From NCBI RefSeq assembly GCF_012273895.1, contig NC_052107.1, forward strand, positions 3,286,001 to 3,350,000: 64,000 nucleotides of DNA. The letters are read 5' to 3'. The notes beneath the pieces were generated by a model. That model did no database searches, was not told the DNA's origin, and was given only the letters and a program-made list of their open reading frames with translations. Positions within the stretch are counted from its first letter, which is position 1; each line of letters begins with the position of its first letter. Below, one piece after another: positions 60,790 to 64,000 of this stretch. Both the position numbers and the translations under genes were made by a program. The stretch is from Zerene cesonia. Taxonomy: Eukaryota; Arthropoda; Insecta; Lepidoptera; Pieridae.

Positions 60790-62166
60790 CAGAAATGTTG
60801 GGCCGTTTAGATATTAAAATTGAGATTTAGACATGTTCCAATTTCTAACACATTTTATCCATACTTTTAAACAGTGTCACAAATTATTAAATGCTTTTTT
60901 TAATATATTCAAAAATAGCAGTATAAACAAGGAATGTAGATTTAATAAATACTTATGGTAAATTAACAATTCTATGTATAGCACAATAGTACTACAGTAA
61001 GCCTACTGATAGGTAGATGTAAAATTTGTGAGGATTTTAAGAGCATTAGACTTAGGTATCGTTATTTATACATAATGATCCGCAAAACCTTATCGGAAAA
61101 ACGATACTTAAAAACACAATTAAACATTGTTATTACAAATGTGTAATTTGTAAAATTCATGTTTTGGCATAGATTTTTAAATATATAATATGTTGCTAGT
61201 ATAAAGAAATTATCGTAAGGAATCATTATGATACGTAATATTCAATACTGTTGTAAATCCGGTTCATATAAAATTTCCCATTTGCATTACAGCAACTTAT
61301 AAAATGAAACAAGAAAAATGTCTTAATTTGAATAAGACCTACTTTAAACAATTACTATGATAAAAAGTTACATTACGTGATAAGAAACCACTCTTAGCCA
61401 AGAATAACCCCACAGTCATTACTTTTAAATATCGCACGAAATGAATATTAAAAAGAAAAGAAAAAGTCACTTATTTTTAATTAACTTTTATGATTTATGA
61501 AGAAAAAAGTAACTAAGTAATTACAACATTGTATCTGTATAATATTTCCTATAAAAATATTCTAACTAGACGTAGCTTTTTCAAAATAAGTAGAATTAAA
61601 AATATTATTTATTTCTTTTGAATTCTATGTATATTTGAAACTTTATTTCGATTAATACATCTATCTTATTTATCAATTATTTCTGGCAGATATCTTATTT
61701 ATATTAATGTTTTGGCTTTATTTAATTCTAGTTATAAAAATGCTAAATCTGACCGAAATTTCGAAATAAACTGTAAATTAATATGAACAATTCATGTAAA
61801 GTTTAGTGGAACGTAAGTTCGGGGTAAAGGTCGAACACCGGAACTAAAAGCGAATAAAAATTATACAACTTTCCAACACATCACCCACTTACATAACGAT
61901 TGCAAAAACGACACGAATATATGAGAATTCGTATTTACATATTTTCGATACAGTCGTATCCGTATATAACGGTATATACTAAAGACAGTACAATGCCTTT
62001 ACTGCATTTATATACACGACTTGTATGAAAAGTTTATATATTATAGAGTATTTAAAATTGTTTTTATTTTTATAATCAAACAACAGTTATAAACATCCGA
62101 CGCACAACAGACGTACACAGTTTCTCACAATTTGCAATAATTTCATATACTTATTATACTTTTCAG
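60790..62166 (+). other. AT-rich DNA after gene D exon 5
   Basis: Nothing was recognised here besides AT-rich sequence. It is either intron 5 of gene D or its 3' flank, depending on which C-terminus is used. Confidence 0.45.
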
Positions 62167-62276
62167 AACTTATAGTGATGTCGTCAGTTGTAGATGTGGT
62201 TACACAGAAACCGATGCCACAACCTTCACCGGAATTATTGTATCGATATTACGATTTACTTAATTCGTTTTGGTAA
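62167..62276 (+). CDS. Candidate gene D exon 6
   Basis: A TATACTTTTCAG acceptor at 62155-62166 is followed by a frame that fits the one-base overhang of exon 5. It adds 36 residues including the split Glu codon: ELIVMSSVVDVVTQKPMPQP, then SPELLYRYYDLLNSFW, with stop TAA at 62274-62276. The total would be 278 residues. The stop overlaps a good donor (TTTTG|GTAAGG, cut after 62272), so the exon might be internal instead and the gene could run on past the window. Phase and splice signal agree, but there is no similarity support. Confidence 0.42.
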
Positions 62277-64000
62277 GGTTAACCATTAGTGTGAGATTCA
62301 CAAGCACGGCTTTGAAATTCTAAATGCTATTTCTTCTAAACTCTAAGATTCCAGTCATTTTATCGATCACATTTTCATAAATTATTCACCATACATTTCA
62401 TGAATTCTGAAACTATAAAAACTATATCTGCTTCGCAAACACTTCGTTTTTATACCTACAATTATTATAGACATGACAATTTTATTATGAACAAAGCATT
62501 GATAATGACAACAGGGCTACATTTACTACAGCTTCGAAGATAGCTGGAAAGATTCAAATTTCAAATAGAAAATATAAATGTTTTGATTACCATTAGATGG
62601 TATGAGATATATAAAACTACGCCTATGCAATCAATTATAAAGCATTTTATCACAGATTATAAAACAATATCATATTTTGTGTAGGTTTTAGGTTATTAGC
62701 TTATTTGAATTAATAGTAAATTATTATAATATTTATTTTCATTCACGTATCGTCTTTAAAATATTCAGATAGCAGTTTGACCAACCAAGCTGCCAAATTG
62801 TGAGTTTACATCATTTGCATAACCGCTTTCACTTTTACACCATAAACAATAGTCGGCCGTACAACACATTGATGTTAAACGAACTGTCTATAGACTCTTA
62901 AAACAATTTGAGAATATATAGTTAATTTCAGAGGAAAGATTCCACTTTTAATATTATTTTAGGTCAAACTAGATTAAAAATTACGTCAATATAAGAAGAT
63001 ATTTTGACTGGAAGCAAATTTTATAGATTACATATAAATAAAGATGATTTCTAACATAATAAATTGAACGAACTACGTAAGTGGAGTTATCTATGTGTAC
63101 GTACTTTCCGTTTTCGTTTTTAAACCTTACGTAAATATTTAAATTCATCATCAGCACCAACTTGTAGTTAATAACTGTTAAGTATTAGATGATCACTTAA
63201 TGTGCTGTATTCGTTTGTGAGTTTATAAAATATGATTCTATCGTATTGAGTATTTCACTAAGAGTATAAATTCAATATCTTCAAGACATTCGTTACGATT
63301 TAGAGTTAAGAAATATCATAGTAAAATGACACACACAAAGAAAATTATAATGTCTATTGGTATTCATGAAAGTAAAACAAATATAACATTGTTTACGTGT
63401 AAACTAATAGGCTACTATCCATAAAGTTATCCACATTCGGCGGTTTTATGTCTATATCACACCACAATTATGTATATTTCGTTGGTATTATTTATGATAG
63501 TACGGCTATTTATGTTTCCAACCCACTACCTGTTACGTGTAGTTATTACTCGCCCTTTTAATCTATTAAAGTCCAGCTTTAGAACTCAATAATTACATAA
63601 TAGTCGAAGTGATTTAATAAACTGAAAATTGTCTTCCTACTTTCGCTTTAGCTGTATAAATCAGGGTGTGTAACGTGAAATAGTATGCGTTTGTTACCCT
63701 TAGTGAAAGTATATTATGTCATACAAGTTCACAAGTTTAAATGAGATCTCTGAACGTAACCCGTTATTGCATTTGAATCAGTTCAATCAAAATTCTACAA
63801 AGGCGGGCTTTTCCGTAAGTGGTTCTATTTTAGCACGATTCTGACAAATGTTGATTGGGCGATAGGCACATCATTTAATAAACATCAATCAATTGTCACA
63901 GCAATTTAGTGCGTATGGTATAAATAACTTAAAAATCTTTTTTTATTATTTTATTTCACATAAACAAATCTTGCAATAGATACATAATTGAACTACACTC
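62277..64000. other. AT-rich DNA to the window end
   Basis: No gene, strong repeat or recognisable exon was seen. It is either 3' flank or further intron of gene D. Confidence 0.4.

Overview
The window is AT-rich animal genomic DNA, with introns, split genes and many short interspersed repeats. It looks lepidopteran (moth or butterfly). The gene content is insect: a slowpoke channel and Spaetzle cytokines. Repeats of a kind common in Lepidoptera recur, for example copies ending in CATTTATAATATTAGTAGGA, poly(A)-tailed GTGGGAGTCGAGCACGC elements, and tRNA-derived SINEs with CATCATCAT tails. The species cannot be named from the sequence alone. All gene models below were built by hand from open frames, GT/AG splice signals and phase matching.

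Layout: (1) 1-8100 holds the 5' end of the calcium-activated potassium channel gene slowpoke on the minus strand: one coding exon (7091-7405), a GC-rich leader/promoter, and more than 7 kb of first intron. (2) 8782-11430, minus, is a three-exon CutA divalent-cation-tolerance homologue of 142 residues. (3) 13340-39610, minus, is a tandem array of three Spaetzle-family genes, called A, B and C here: A 13340-16320 (199 aa), B 18866-26111 (231 aa) and C 34016-39610 (198 aa). All three share the same intron phases, a paired-cysteine prodomain motif followed by a YPE motif, and the seven cysteines of the mature cystine-knot ligand. (4) 39.7-48.3 kb is gene-free and repeat-bearing, and separates the promoter of C from a gene on the other strand. 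(5) 48568 to about 62 kb, plus, is a secreted protein gene (D) of unknown function, with an 8.8 kb first intron, an RTKR furin-type site and a proline/tyrosine/alanine-rich tail. Its C-terminus is unresolved between two alternatives.

How the genes work together: Spaetzle proteins are secreted proproteins. Clip-domain serine proteases cut them after an arginine, and the released C-terminal dimer activates Toll receptors in immunity and development. B and C carry an arginine where cleavage is expected. A has no arginine anywhere before its first mature cysteine and has lysine at the aligned place. A has also gained a frame-neutral 39-nt exon between mature cysteines 2 and 3. Each of the three genes has a TATA-like box and an arthropod initiator 32-35 nt apart. 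slowpoke, CutA and gene D look like unrelated neighbours.

The most interesting points are the Spaetzle triplet and its unusual member A, the alternative ends of gene D, and a nearly perfect 129-bp palindrome in the first intron of gene B.
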